55,955 nt of DNA from an uncultured Alteromonadaceae bacterium (GTDB lineage Bacteria > Pseudomonadota > Gammaproteobacteria > Enterobacterales > Alteromonadaceae). A program made the position numbers and the translations under genes. The stretch spans positions 1 to 55,955 of the forward strand of contig CATMRP010000009.1 in assembly GCA_950073835.1 (NCBI GenBank). Reading direction: 5' to 3'. Below the pieces are notes generated by a model, which saw nothing but the letters and a program-made list of their open reading frames with translations, was not told where the DNA came from and made no database searches. How positions within the stretch are numbered: the stretch's first letter is position 1; each line of letters opens with the position of its first letter. Positions 1 through 8,740 of this stretch are shown piece by piece.

Positions 1-1326
1 CGCGGTGAGTTTGACGGCATTGGTATTTCGATTCGCCGGGCCAACAATATCATTATCCAGAACCTTAAGATCCATCATGTCTTAACCGGTGGTAAGGATG
101 CTATTTCCATTGAGGGTGATGATGATGGCTCAACCACCAGTCATATCTGGATTGACCATAACGAGCTCTACAGTACGTTAGATGTGGATAAAGATTTCTA
201 TGATGGTCTGATTGACTCCAAGTCAGGCGCGAAGAACATCACGATTTCCTACAACTACCTGCACGATCACTGGAAAGCCTCGTTACATGGCCATACCGAT
301 GATGAAAGTAGCAGTAATGACAGAGACCGGTTGATTACCTTCCACCATAACCGCTTTGAGAACATTGAGTCACGCTTACCGCTGTTCCGTTTTGGCTATG
401 GCCATCTGTACAACAACTACTACAACAACATCAGTTCTACCGGTATGAATTCGCGCATGGGGGCAGAACTACAGATTGAGAATAATGTATTTGAAAATAC
501 GCAAAACCCAATCGTGTCGTTCTACTCAGCAGAGATAGGCTACTGGAATACCTCGGGTAACCTGTTTGGTAGTGGCGTTACCTGGACCACCCCGTCAGGC
601 AGTGACGTGGCAGCCGGACCGGATGCCACCCCTACCAGTAGTTACGAAGTGCCGTACACTTACACGCTGGATGAAACCAGTATTGTGAAGAGTAAGGTTA
701 TTAACCATGCGGGTATAGGTAAAATTGACCAGAGTGATTTGGATATCCCGGCTATCGAAGATGATAACGGCGGCGAAAACGGTGGTGGCAGCAACGAAGG
801 CACTGATGTTACGCTGCCTTACAGTGAAGACTTCAGTGCGGCCGACGAAGATACGTTCTTCAGTGCCGCCTACAAGTCGCTACCGGACGACAGCTCAATG
901 CCACTGCATAATGTAACCGGCGGCGGCAGCGGTATCGTGGTGATCGCTGGCCAGATTACCCTGACCAGCGCGCGCTTTACCATTGGCGATACCCTGCCTG
1001 AAACCGACACCACCGACAGCGATACTACCGGCCGGGGCGTGTTTGACCTGAGCCGCCCTTATAAGGTGCTGGTGGATATTGTTAGCGTGAGCGATCCCGA
1101 CGGTGATAACAACTTCCAGATCTACGTGGATAACAATACCAGTAGCAGCGGTAAATCCTGGTTAGGCGGCAGTTCTAAGTTCTATGCGACCCTGATTAAC
1201 GAACTGACCATCGGAACCCTTGAAGTAGAAGGTCCGGTAGCCAGCGAGAATTCGTTTATTCAACTACGCACAGAAAGTGGTGGTACGGTCACGTTGGATA
1301 ACTTCCGCATCGAATATATCGATTAA
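1..1326 (+). CDS. Pectate lyase, polysaccharide lyase family 1 (5' end cut off by window)
   Basis: Secreted enzyme that cleaves polygalacturonate by beta-elimination. The open frame continues from the first base of the window, so the start and signal peptide lie outside. PL1 hallmarks are visible: WIDHN, then DGLIDSKSGAKNITISYN, then RLPLFRFG, which fits the RxPxxR segment holding the catalytic arginine of PelC-type lyases. The parallel beta-helix part ends about residue 250. A Gly/Asn-rich linker (NGGENGGGSNEG) then leads to a C-terminal beta-rich module of about 180 residues, probably a carbohydrate-binding or sorting domain that I cannot assign. A strong terminator follows 35 bp downstream. 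It anchors the pectin/arabinan locus to its right. The family call is secure; exact substrate specificity is inferred. Confidence 0.9.
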   Translation, partial: RGEFDGIGISIRRANNIIIQNLKIHHVLTGGKDAISIEGDDDGSTTSHIWIDHNELYSTLDVDKDFYDGLIDSKSGAKNITISYNYLHDHWKASLHGHTDDESSSNDRDRLITFHHNRFENIESRLPLFRFGYGHLYNNYYNNISSTGMNSRMGAELQIENNVFENTQNPIVSFYSAEIGYWNTSGNLFGSGVTWTTPSGSDVAAGPDATPTSSYEVPYTYTLDETSIVKSKVINHAGIGKIDQSDLDIPAIEDDNGGENGGGSNEGTDVTLPYSEDFSAADEDTFFSAAYKSLPDDSSMPLHNVTGGGSGIVVIAGQITLTSARFTIGDTLPETDTTDSDTTGRGVFDLSRPYKVLVDIVSVSDPDGDNNFQIYVDNNTSSSGKSWLGGSSKFYATLINELTIGTLEVEGPVASENSFIQLRTESGGTVTLDNFRIEYID

Positions 1327-1639
1327 TCACGCTACGGGATTAACCCGTTGTTAATTAAAAAATCCGCAGTGCTGATCCAGCCTGCGGATTTTTTTGTATT
1401 TAACTGACTGGCAGTAAAATTTGAACTACTAACCAGCATTATCAGGTGTTGCGTAAACGGATTGTGGTGATTATTGATAAATTTATAATTATCAATACAT
1501 TACAAGATTATCGGGCACGTAAATGTGATTCCTGAAAATCGATGCAAAAGTGAAATGGTATACGATTTTAAAATTATACTGGCAATTATTACAGTATTGT
1601 CATATAGTTAATAGGGCAACATAGAACGGAGGATGGCAA
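1327..1639. other. Intergenic region with a terminator and an AT-rich inverted repeat
   Basis: 313 bp without a gene. It holds the pectate lyase terminator and then an AT-rich stretch with a 9-bp inverted repeat (TATTGATAA at 1472-1480, TTATCAATA at 1489-1497, 8-nt spacer). The AT-rich DNA at about 1550-1620 is the likely promoter region for the small ORF at 1640. I see no further coding potential. Confidence 0.5.
1361..1395 (+). terminator. Rho-independent terminator after pectate lyase
   Basis: A 9-bp perfect stem (AATCCGCAG at 1361-1369, CTGCGGATT at 1382-1390) with a 12-nt loop is followed by a T-run. An A-run precedes the stem, so it may work in both directions. Confidence 0.85.
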
Positions 1640-1777
1640 ATGAAAGCTTTTAAACGATTCTTCAAGCGCGCACATCCATATACTGTTGCCTGGTATTTAG
1701 GCAGGAAAAATACCCAGAAAATCTTTGATTGTAAGATTAAGAAAAAGTCGGAATTACTCGATGAACAGCATGGATAA
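1640..1777 (+). CDS. Small basic protein, 45 aa, unknown function
   Basis: A short ORF starting MKAFKRFFKRAHPYTVAWY and ending DEQHG. It has a textbook Shine-Dalgarno (GGAGGA at 1628-1633) six bases before the ATG, and a strong terminator begins 15 bp after its stop. It therefore forms a complete monocistronic unit between the pectate lyase and the convergent ThuA gene. The product is strongly basic (Lys/Arg-rich) with an amphipathic N-terminus. I do not recognise the family. RBS, terminator and tight boundaries argue for a real gene; no function is assigned. Confidence 0.6.
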   Translation: MKAFKRFFKRAHPYTVAWYLGRKNTQKIFDCKIKKKSELLDEQHG

Positions 1778-1792
1778 TGCTTGAAGGCATAA

Positions 1793-1817
1793 AGGCTCCC
1801 ATACAGGAGCCTTTTTT
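1793..1817 (+). terminator. Rho-independent terminator after small ORF
   Basis: Seven-bp stem AGGCTCC / GGAGCCT (1793-1799 and 1806-1812), six-base loop, then a run of T to 1817. Confidence 0.85.
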
Positions 1818-1867
1818 GCGGATAAAAGCAGGCTTTCTCAGCACTGCCTTTTAGTTAGAACATGCCC

Positions 1868-2992
1868 TTATTGAGCACAAACTTTAGCGCCGTGTCCGGA
1901 AGTCCATTTCAGGGCATCTTTGATCAGGGTGATATTTTCCGGCACGGCATACATTTCTTCGCGGTGACCAATCGCGGTATACATAGCGCGACCTTCATTG
2001 ACGCAATGCTTCCAGGCAATGGGATGAACGCCACCCATGGCCAGATCGCCCGGTGCATAGCTGTCTTCATCGATGGTGATCACGTATTCTACGCCATCCA
2101 AATCGGGCTCAGCCGCAAACGAGTACCACTCATCTTTAATTGACCAGGTGTCTGGCAGTGACTCAGCAATATGCGCTGAATTCTCGTGAGTGGTGAGCTC
2201 GGCTAACTGGAACTGCGGATCCATGGGGTGGCCAATAAACTGCACGCCAAGCAGAGCATCGCGATACCAGTCCCAGAAATAGATGGAGTCGCCGCCTGAG
2301 GCATGAACGCCGAGGAAACCCCCACCGTTATTCATATAGTCTTCGAATGCCGCGCGCTGTGACAGGGTAAGCGTATCACCGCTCACGTTGTTCCACACCA
2401 CTACATCAAACTGCGCCAGGTTTTTCGCATTAAACGCGCCGCCGTTAGCGGTAACGGTAACGCCATAGCCCATTTCTTTTGACATCCGCGTGAGCGCTTC
2501 GGTAGCGGCAGTTACGGAACGACCGTGGTCGTAGCCGTTGATCTTTTGATACACCAGTACCTGCACCGGGGCGTCATCAACGCTGAAATACTGCGGCTCA
2601 GCATCAAAACGGGCGCAACGAGCAGCTTTAACGGCTTCGGTTACCGGTAACGCGCGAAGCTCGGCATCCAGGTCGGCCAGGCGCGGCTTAGTCGGATCAG
2701 CTCTGGCGATAAGTTGCTCCAGTGTCAGTATGGTGGCAAAAGAAGGCATTTTTTCGCTGAGTAACCAGGCCGGTAGCGTTTCAAACAGTCCCGGGTAATA
2801 TTTTTCGGCAACAGCCCGCGCTTCCGGGCGGGTCATAACATCATATGCCGGTAGTTGCACACTGAATGCCGTATCGCGTAACACACAGTCTGCGACGGCG
2901 GTTTCTGCCTTGGTGACATTCGCACAAAGTAAGCCGGCAGTCAGCACGGCAGCCTGGGTTAGTGGAAGTTTGATAAGTTTGTTTAATTTCAT
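1868..2992 (-). CDS. ThuA-domain protein, secreted
   Basis: 374 aa with an N-terminal signal peptide (MKLNKLIKLPLTQAAVLTAG, cleavage near NVTKA). About 125 residues that I cannot assign come next. The C-terminal ~240 residues form a ThuA-like glutamine-amidotransferase-fold domain: VLVYQKINGYDHGRS, VVVWNNVSG, GGGFLGVHASGGDS, then HPIAWKH near the end. ThuA-like proteins are linked to trehalose/3-keto-sugar metabolism. It follows the gluconate_2-dh3 and GMC genes on the same strand (6 bp apart), consistent with one operon for periplasmic sugar oxidation. The reaction of this family member is not known. Confidence 0.8.
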   Translation of the reverse strand: MKLNKLIKLPLTQAAVLTAGLLCANVTKAETAVADCVLRDTAFSVQLPAYDVMTRPEARAVAEKYYPGLFETLPAWLLSEKMPSFATILTLEQLIARADPTKPRLADLDAELRALPVTEAVKAARCARFDAEPQYFSVDDAPVQVLVYQKINGYDHGRSVTAATEALTRMSKEMGYGVTVTANGGAFNAKNLAQFDVVVWNNVSGDTLTLSQRAAFEDYMNNGGGFLGVHASGGDSIYFWDWYRDALLGVQFIGHPMDPQFQLAELTTHENSAHIAESLPDTWSIKDEWYSFAAEPDLDGVEYVITIDEDSYAPGDLAMGGVHPIAWKHCVNEGRAMYTAIGHREEMYAVPENITLIKDALKWTSGHGAKVCAQ

Positions 2993-2998
2993 TGTGTT

Positions 2999-3622
2999 TT
3001 ACCAGGGCCAGACTGTTGACCAGGCTTTATCGCCTTCGTTATATGGAATGCCGTAATAGCCGCCGGGCACATCTGAATGGCGGAGTACCTGTGTGCCACC
3101 TACTTTGGATGAGAAGAAGCCAAAAATAATCAGTTGTTTCATCAGCGTGAAGTAGTGTGGCTGACCTGTAAAACCAGCGCCATCCCACTGCGTGTCTTCG
3201 CCTTTGTTAAATGCCATGGCTTCTACATCGATGGCCGTGATCAGATCGGACTTTTGCACTGTTGCCAGGGTGGCAAAGGGTTTGCCGTAAAGCGTTTTAC
3301 TGCGCGATTCAATGTCGGCAAAGCCTGCCTCAAACAACTGTTGTTGCTGTTCGTCGTAGCACTCGCGCACCATACCAATGAAAAATGGCGGTACGCCTGC
3401 GTCTTTGGCTCCCGGAGTGTCGGTACGCGGCATAACCACTTCGCACAGCTCGGTAATGAGTGCCACAGTGGCGTCATCAAAACCTGCTTTATTAACCGGT
3501 AGCAGGTCGGGTTGTTCTTGCCAGACTGCCAGTGCCGGAGCATTGATCAGACCGGCGCCGGTTGAGGCGGCAATCAGCTTTAACAGCGTACGGCGGTCCA
3601 TGGTTGATGATGAGTTTGCCAT
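2999..3622 (-). CDS. Gluconate 2-dehydrogenase subunit 3 family protein (Tat-exported small subunit)
   Basis: 207 aa. The N-terminus carries a twin-arginine signal (DRRTLLKLIAAS, R10-R11, then a hydrophobic stretch ending APALA). The body matches the gluconate_2-dh3 family: ALITELCEVVMPRTDTPGA and ending GYYGIPYNEGDKAW. In known enzymes this subunit carries the Tat signal and takes the signal-less GMC flavoprotein across the membrane. Its start overlaps the stop of the upstream GMC gene by one base, so the two are translationally coupled. Likely role: export and assembly partner of a periplasmic sugar or glycoside dehydrogenase. Confidence 0.88.
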   Translation of the reverse strand: MANSSSTMDRRTLLKLIAASTGAGLINAPALAVWQEQPDLLPVNKAGFDDATVALITELCEVVMPRTDTPGAKDAGVPPFFIGMVRECYDEQQQQLFEAGFADIESRSKTLYGKPFATLATVQKSDLITAIDVEAMAFNKGEDTQWDGAGFTGQPHYFTLMKQLIIFGFFSSKVGGTQVLRHSDVPGGYYGIPYNEGDKAWSTVWPW

Positions 3623-5313
3623 TACAGATTCCCCCGTTTTAATTCTTCAACGGCAAAGTCTGCTGCCCGGGCGGTTAATGCCATGTAGGTCAGAGACGGA
3701 TTGACGCAGGATGATGATGTCATACAGGCACCGTCGGTGACGAAAACGTTCGGTGCGTCCCATACCTGATTGTGTTTATTCAGTACTGAGGTTTTTGGAT
3801 CCCGGCCCATACGAGCGGTCCCCATTTCATGGATCCCTTTACCCATATGGTAGGTGCTTTCCCACGCCTGCGCATTTTCTAAACCGATGCTATCAAACAT
3901 TTCTACAATGTCTTCTTTCATGGCTTTACGCATTTTAATTTCGTTATCACGGATTTTGGCATCCATTTCCAGTACTGGCAGGCCCCAGGCATCAGTGACA
4001 GTTTTACTCAGGCTAACCTTGTTACGGTGATCCGGCAGGATTTCACCGAATCCTACGGTGCTCATGGTCCACTTACCGGGCTCGCTCAGCGTCTGTTTCA
4101 GTGTTGCACCAATGCCAAGGCCATCGGCGTCACGATTAAAGCTTTGACGTACAGCGTTACCCTGGAAGCCAAACCCGCGCAGGAAGTCGCGCTTGTCACT
4201 GCCCCAGTTAGCGAAACGAGGAATGTAAATACCGGTAGGACGGCGACCATAAACATATTTGTCGAGATGACCCGGAATATCAGCGGTGCCGCCTAACATG
4301 TAGTGGTGATCCATTACGTTGTGGCCAAGCTCACCAGAGCTGGAGCCCAAACCGTTGTCCCACACATCCCGGGCGGAGTTCATCAAAACCCAGGCAGAGT
4401 TAAGGGTTGACGCATTCAGGAAAACAATCTTGCTTTTATAAACAATGGTTTCTTTGGTTTCGGCATCAATGATTTCTACACCGGTAACGCGCTTTTTGTC
4501 TTTGTCGTACAACAGTTCTTTTACGATAGACATCGGGCGCAGTGTAAGGTTACCGGTTTTCAGAGCTGCCGGCAGGGTGGCCGACTGAGTACTAAAGTAG
4601 CCGCCCCACGGACAACCCGTCCAGCATTTATCCCGGTTCTGACATTTACCGCGGCCCTGCTCCGGGCGGTGCTCGGTAATGTGGGCGGTACGGCCCATGA
4701 TAATGTGACGCTCGCCTTTGTATTGCTTTTTCAGGCGCGCAGCCAGGTCTTTCTCTACGGCGTTCATTTCAAACGCAGGCAGGAAGTCACCGTCGGGTAA
4801 AACGTCCAGACCGTCTTTGTTTCCAGAAATACCGGCAAACTTTTCTACATAGCTGTACCAGGGGGCAATGTCGTCGTAACGGATTGGCCAGTCTATGGCT
4901 ACGCCTTCTTTGGCATTGGCTTCAAAGTCTTGTGGATTGAGGCGGTAAGACTGGCGGCCCCATAACAGCGAGCGGCCGCCAACCTGGTAGGCACGAAACC
5001 ACTGAAAAGGTTCTTTTTCTACGTAGGGTGAGGTTTTATGATCCGCCCACGCACCCATGGTTACTTCATTAAAAGGGTAGCCTTTACCGCGTGCCATCAC
5101 CGGCTGAGAGGCCAGCGCTTCTTCGCTTGGACGACCATGGTGAGGATAATCCCACAGGTTTTTATGGGTATTGGTGTAGTCCTTTACGTGCTCAACGTTT
5201 TCGCCACGCTCCAGCATTAATACCTTCAGGCCTTTCTCGGTCAGCTCTTTAGCGGCCCAACCGCCGCTTATTCCAGAGCCAACAACGATGGCATCATAAG
5301 TGTTATTAACCAT
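3622..5313 (-). CDS. GMC-family FAD-dependent sugar/glycoside dehydrogenase
   Basis: 563 aa GMC oxidoreductase. The FAD-binding Rossmann motif is at the N-terminus (VVGSGISGGWAAKELTEKG, ending in LERG). A Cys-rich stretch near residue 225 (CQNRDKCWTGCPWGG) is typical of the gluconate/FAD-glucose/glucoside dehydrogenase branch. The C-terminal GMC signature is HEMGTARMG followed by NVFVTDGACMTSSSCVNPS. There is no signal peptide; it is probably exported with the Tat-tagged partner encoded next. First gene of a three-gene minus-strand cluster with gluconate_2-dh3 and ThuA proteins. Likely oxidises a sugar or glycoside (glucoside 3-dehydrogenase type is my inference) and passes electrons to the respiratory chain. 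Confidence 0.9.
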   Translation of the reverse strand: MVNNTYDAIVVGSGISGGWAAKELTEKGLKVLMLERGENVEHVKDYTNTHKNLWDYPHHGRPSEEALASQPVMARGKGYPFNEVTMGAWADHKTSPYVEKEPFQWFRAYQVGGRSLLWGRQSYRLNPQDFEANAKEGVAIDWPIRYDDIAPWYSYVEKFAGISGNKDGLDVLPDGDFLPAFEMNAVEKDLAARLKKQYKGERHIIMGRTAHITEHRPEQGRGKCQNRDKCWTGCPWGGYFSTQSATLPAALKTGNLTLRPMSIVKELLYDKDKKRVTGVEIIDAETKETIVYKSKIVFLNASTLNSAWVLMNSARDVWDNGLGSSSGELGHNVMDHHYMLGGTADIPGHLDKYVYGRRPTGIYIPRFANWGSDKRDFLRGFGFQGNAVRQSFNRDADGLGIGATLKQTLSEPGKWTMSTVGFGEILPDHRNKVSLSKTVTDAWGLPVLEMDAKIRDNEIKMRKAMKEDIVEMFDSIGLENAQAWESTYHMGKGIHEMGTARMGRDPKTSVLNKHNQVWDAPNVFVTDGACMTSSSCVNPSLTYMALTARAADFAVEELKRGNL

Positions 5314-5536
5314 TACTACCTCAGTGCTGATGACAACGATATGAGGCTCGCCGTCAATTGTTAGGGGGCTTAACTAATTGGCCAAAGATACTCCTGCTGT
5401 GAGCATATTTGAAGCAAAAAATAAAAAAATTAACATTTGTTTATCTTTTTATGTGCTGCAGGGCAGGTAAACCCTGGTCTGCGCCACTGCGCCGACCATA
5501 AATAGCGATTCGTTAACATTCGCTGTTAATGAATCA

Positions 5537-7375
5537 CTACCAGGGAAAAAAGAAGGGAATAAGAAAATAACAGCAGGCAAATACCCAGAGCAGCATAGGA
5601 CTGCCGAGTTTAATGAAGTCGACAAACCGATACTTGCCCGGCTCAACAATCAACGTAATGATGGGCGAAGCAATAGGCGTCATAAAGGCCGCTGATGCAG
5701 CAAATAGCACGGTCATCGCCAGCGGGTACGGCGAAACACCCAACTGCTGGGCTACGCTGATAGCAATGGGGGCCATGAGGACCGCCGAAGCCGTATTGGA
5801 TAAAATATTGGTTAGCAAAGCTGTAATGGCGAATAACAGGACCAGCAGGGTTTGCGGCGAAGCGTCGCCCGCCGAGCCTATCATACTGCTAACAATTATA
5901 TCGGTACCGCCGGTTTGTTGCAGGGCGTCAGCCAGGGGCAGCATACCGGCCAGTAATACCAGGCTTTGCCAGTGAATGGCCCGGTAAGCGTCGGCCGCGG
6001 TGAGGCAACGGGTAATAACTGCCGCGATAACTGCGATTAGCACTGCTGCCACCAGCGGCATCCAGTTAAAAACCGAACTGAGCACCATAAAGGTAGTGAT
6101 AGCCAGTGCTACCGGCATGCGTCGGAATGCCGGTACTACATCGGCAGCTTCGGCAGGCGTTTCCAGCACTACAAAATCGTGGTTTTGCTGTTGAAGCTGC
6201 ATAATTTTAGCCCAGGGGCCGGTTACCAGCAGACAATCAGACGCTTGCAATTTTTGATTCTGGTAGTCATCCAGCGACTGACGGTTACGCCTCACGCCAA
6301 AGACATCCAGGCCGTAATGATCGCGGAATTTCGCTTCCCGCACCGACTTACCAATTAGCTTTGATTCAGGGTGGATCAGCACGCTTTCAGCGCCGAACTC
6401 CCAGCTGCGATACTGGGTTTCCAGTTGTGAGGGGTGAAATGGCATCAGTCTGAGCTGGCTTTCCACTGGCGCCAGTTGCTCAGGCGGAATAGCGACATGC
6501 AGCACATCTCCGGCATGGAGCACGATATCCGGCGATACGCCGGCCTTTAACTCCCGCCAGCCCCTAACACGCTGGGACAGATCAAGAATGCGCAGGCCGT
6601 AACTATTGTACAAGCCGCTTTGGGCGATAGTTTTGCCGTGCAAAGGCGACGCCTCGTCGATGCGCAGGTAAATCAGTTCACGGTTTACCCGGTAGTCGTC
6701 CCACAGGGCTTTAATCGACCGCTGGGCAGATTGATGCTCGGCTTTACCATTGTTGGGCAGCCACTTACGACCGACCAGCAACATATACAGCATCAGGCCA
6801 CCAAGCACGACCACCCCGGGCAGCGTAAAAGTGAAAAAGCGCAGGGGCTCATAGCCCTGAGCACCGAGCTCGCCACTGATCACCAGATTAGGCGGTGTGG
6901 CAATGAGGGTGAGCATACCGCTCACCAGTGCAGCGTAAGACATGGGAAGCAGTAATTGACTGGCACTGTTACCGGTTTGTTTGGCGATACGCATAACGAT
7001 GGGAATAAAAATCGCCACTACCGCCGTAGAGCTCATTACCGCGCTTAAAATAGCACTGGCAAGCATAAGCATAATTAACAGTTTATTGGTGGAGCTATGA
7101 CTGTGCCGGCCTATCCAGTCACCCACAAAGCGGGCAACACCGGTGCGATCGAGCATTTCGCCAACAATCAAAAGGGCGCCAATAAGCACAACCACCGGGT
7201 TACCAAAGCCGGCCAGCGACGCCTGTACCGACAATACGCCGCCTAACATTAAGGCCAGCACTACCGTAATGGCTATCATATCGTAGCGCACGCGATTACT
7301 GGCCATTAACAGCGCGGCCAGACCAATAACCAGAAATACATAATGAGCATGCCAGGCATGCGGAATAGAAAACAT
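5537..7375 (-). CDS. SLC13-family permease with TrkA-C (RCK_C) domains
   Basis: 612 aa integral membrane transporter. Hydrophobic helices flank a central soluble part (about residues 210-400) with two TrkA-C-like repeats: SPLHGKTIAQSGL and SKLIGKSVREAKF, each followed by a VLHVA/LLVTG-type strand. Conserved SLC13 segments are SSTAVVAIFIPIVMRIA and NILSNTASAVLMAPIAISVA. The architecture matches the SAC1/DASS-like permeases for anions such as sulfate or dicarboxylates; the substrate cannot be told from sequence. It is separated by about 220 bp from the GMC gene start and by about 175 bp from the GH43 gene, both on the same strand, so it is probably its own unit. Confidence 0.85.
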   Translation of the reverse strand: MFSIPHAWHAHYVFLVIGLAALLMASNRVRYDMIAITVVLALMLGGVLSVQASLAGFGNPVVVLIGALLIVGEMLDRTGVARFVGDWIGRHSHSSTNKLLIMLMLASAILSAVMSSTAVVAIFIPIVMRIAKQTGNSASQLLLPMSYAALVSGMLTLIATPPNLVISGELGAQGYEPLRFFTFTLPGVVVLGGLMLYMLLVGRKWLPNNGKAEHQSAQRSIKALWDDYRVNRELIYLRIDEASPLHGKTIAQSGLYNSYGLRILDLSQRVRGWRELKAGVSPDIVLHAGDVLHVAIPPEQLAPVESQLRLMPFHPSQLETQYRSWEFGAESVLIHPESKLIGKSVREAKFRDHYGLDVFGVRRNRQSLDDYQNQKLQASDCLLVTGPWAKIMQLQQQNHDFVVLETPAEAADVVPAFRRMPVALAITTFMVLSSVFNWMPLVAAVLIAVIAAVITRCLTAADAYRAIHWQSLVLLAGMLPLADALQQTGGTDIIVSSMIGSAGDASPQTLLVLLFAITALLTNILSNTASAVLMAPIAISVAQQLGVSPYPLAMTVLFAASAAFMTPIASPIITLIVEPGKYRFVDFIKLGSPMLLWVFACCYFLIPFFFPW

Positions 7376-7487
7376 GGGAACTCCCGCGACACAAACCCTG
7401 TGAAACCGAGAACAGAGAAGACATTTTGTACAATCAGAATACTGAAATAACGTATTGAAAAACAGTGGTCTGGATCAATAGAGTTAT

Positions 7488-7537
7488 AAAAACTCCCGTG
7501 CGCGTGGGTCTGTCATATCCATCGACAACGCACGGGA
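7488..7537 (-). terminator. Terminator after GH43 arabinanase (minus strand)
   Basis: Nine-bp perfect inverted repeat (TCCCGTGCG at 7494-7502, CGCACGGGA at 7529-7537) with a 26-nt loop. On the minus strand it is followed by a T-run (7492-7488). It lies just after the stop of the GH43 gene. Confidence 0.65.
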
Positions 7538-7550
7538 AGGTGAAGCGGAG

Positions 7551-8603
7551 TTATTTTTTCAACAGCTTAGTAGTGCGCTGATTGAGGTCGGCCGGGTCGA
7601 CTACTGGCCAGTCATTATCCCAGCTAATCGGCAGAATACGCAGCTTTTGCAACCCGTTATCGGCTGTTTCATAGGCGTGTAACACCAGGTAATCCTTACC
7701 GTCAAAGGTGTAGGCTGCATTGTGGCCCAGGGCAACCCAGTCGTCGTTACCTTCTATCACCATGGTACCGCCGCCTGCCATTAACGACTTGCCATCACGG
7801 TCGAGATACGGACCGGTAACCGATTTGCTGCGCCCTACGCGTACGTTATAGGTGCTGTCCATACCGCGACAACACTTATCAAACGACACAAACAAGTAGT
7901 AATAACCGTTTTGCTTAAAAATATAGGGAGCCTCAATAGCCCCTTCGCCCGGATCAGCACTGTCGTCGACATTCGAACCTGGGCGGCTGGCAATGGAATA
8001 CCATTCCTGCGGCTCTGCCAGACGTACTAAGTCATCATCGAGCTTAACCAGTTTCAGACCATCCCAGAACGAGCCAAAGCTCATCCATGCGTTGCCTTCG
8101 TCGTCTTCAACAATTGCCGGGTCGATGGCATTCCAGTGATCGCGGTGGGGCACCGATTCTACCACTATGCCGTAGTCTACCCATTTGTAGTCAGGAGATT
8201 GCGGATCGAGACTTTCGTTAACGGTTACACCAATGGCCGACGTGTTCTTACCAAACGCCGAAACCGAGTAGTACAGATAAAATTTACCGTCTTTCTGGTA
8301 AATGTCTGGTGCCCATAAATGGCCGTCGAAACTCGGCGAGATACGCTTGGCCCAGCTGGGCTCATCGGGAAAAACGCGCCCGGTCAGGGTCCAGTTTTCC
8401 ATATCCTTGGACTCATAATAGGTGATCCCCGGCCCGGTACTGAACACATAGTAAGTATCACCGGCTTTGGTCATCACCGGATCATGAACCTCCACCTGTT
8501 TTGCCTGGGCACCACAGCCCATCAATAAGGCACCGCTGAGTAAGCTTGTTAAGGCTAAGCGCAATCTGCTTGCACTGGTTTTCCGTTTACGGCTCTGAAT
8601 CAT
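7551..8603 (-). CDS. GH43 endo-alpha-1,5-L-arabinanase, lipoprotein
   Basis: 350 aa from the ATG at 8603, chosen over a GTG at 8621 because AGAGG sits five bases before it. A lipobox (LLMGC, Cys30) indicates a membrane-anchored lipoprotein. The GH43 five-bladed propeller acids are visible: base Asp41 (HDPVM), pKa-modulating Asp161 (NAIDPAI) and acid Glu224 (GAIEAPYI). GHLWAPDIYQKDGKFYLYYS and FDKCCRG are typical of arabinanases. It hydrolyses the arabinan backbone of pectin side chains. Divergent from a second GH43 gene; the shared 137-bp gap holds a 13-bp motif repeated at two other promoters of this locus, suggesting joint control. Confidence 0.92.
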   Translation of the reverse strand: MIQSRKRKTSASRLRLALTSLLSGALLMGCGAQAKQVEVHDPVMTKAGDTYYVFSTGPGITYYESKDMENWTLTGRVFPDEPSWAKRISPSFDGHLWAPDIYQKDGKFYLYYSVSAFGKNTSAIGVTVNESLDPQSPDYKWVDYGIVVESVPHRDHWNAIDPAIVEDDEGNAWMSFGSFWDGLKLVKLDDDLVRLAEPQEWYSIASRPGSNVDDSADPGEGAIEAPYIFKQNGYYYLFVSFDKCCRGMDSTYNVRVGRSKSVTGPYLDRDGKSLMAGGGTMVIEGNDDWVALGHNAAYTFDGKDYLVLHAYETADNGLQKLRILPISWDNDWPVVDPADLNQRTTKLLKK

Positions 8604-8664
8604 TTTTACCTCTGAAAGCACCTGTAAAAGAACTTGCTTAGTGTAGCAATAATCATGTTAAATA

Positions 8665-8677
8665 TGTAATACAATAT
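8665..8677 (+). promoter_or_regulatory. Candidate operator TGTAATACAATAT (copy 1 of 3)
   Basis: AT-rich 13-mer in the gap between the two divergent GH43 genes, about 62 bp from each start. It matches 12 or 13 of 13 positions with copies at 15349-15361 and 17303-17315. It is probably bound by the GntR/FadR-type regulator encoded at 15577; that assignment is inferred from position. Confidence 0.55.
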
Positions 8678-8740
8678 TAATAATTGATTAGCAACTGCGC
8701 AACCGCAATTGCCCGTTCATTTTTAAACCAAGGACTCGCT

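Noticed and set aside
5476-5497. Hairpin GGTCTGCGC / GCGCCGACC after the SLC13 gene
   Set aside because: Contains a mismatch and lacks a T-run on the minus strand; not enough to call a terminator.
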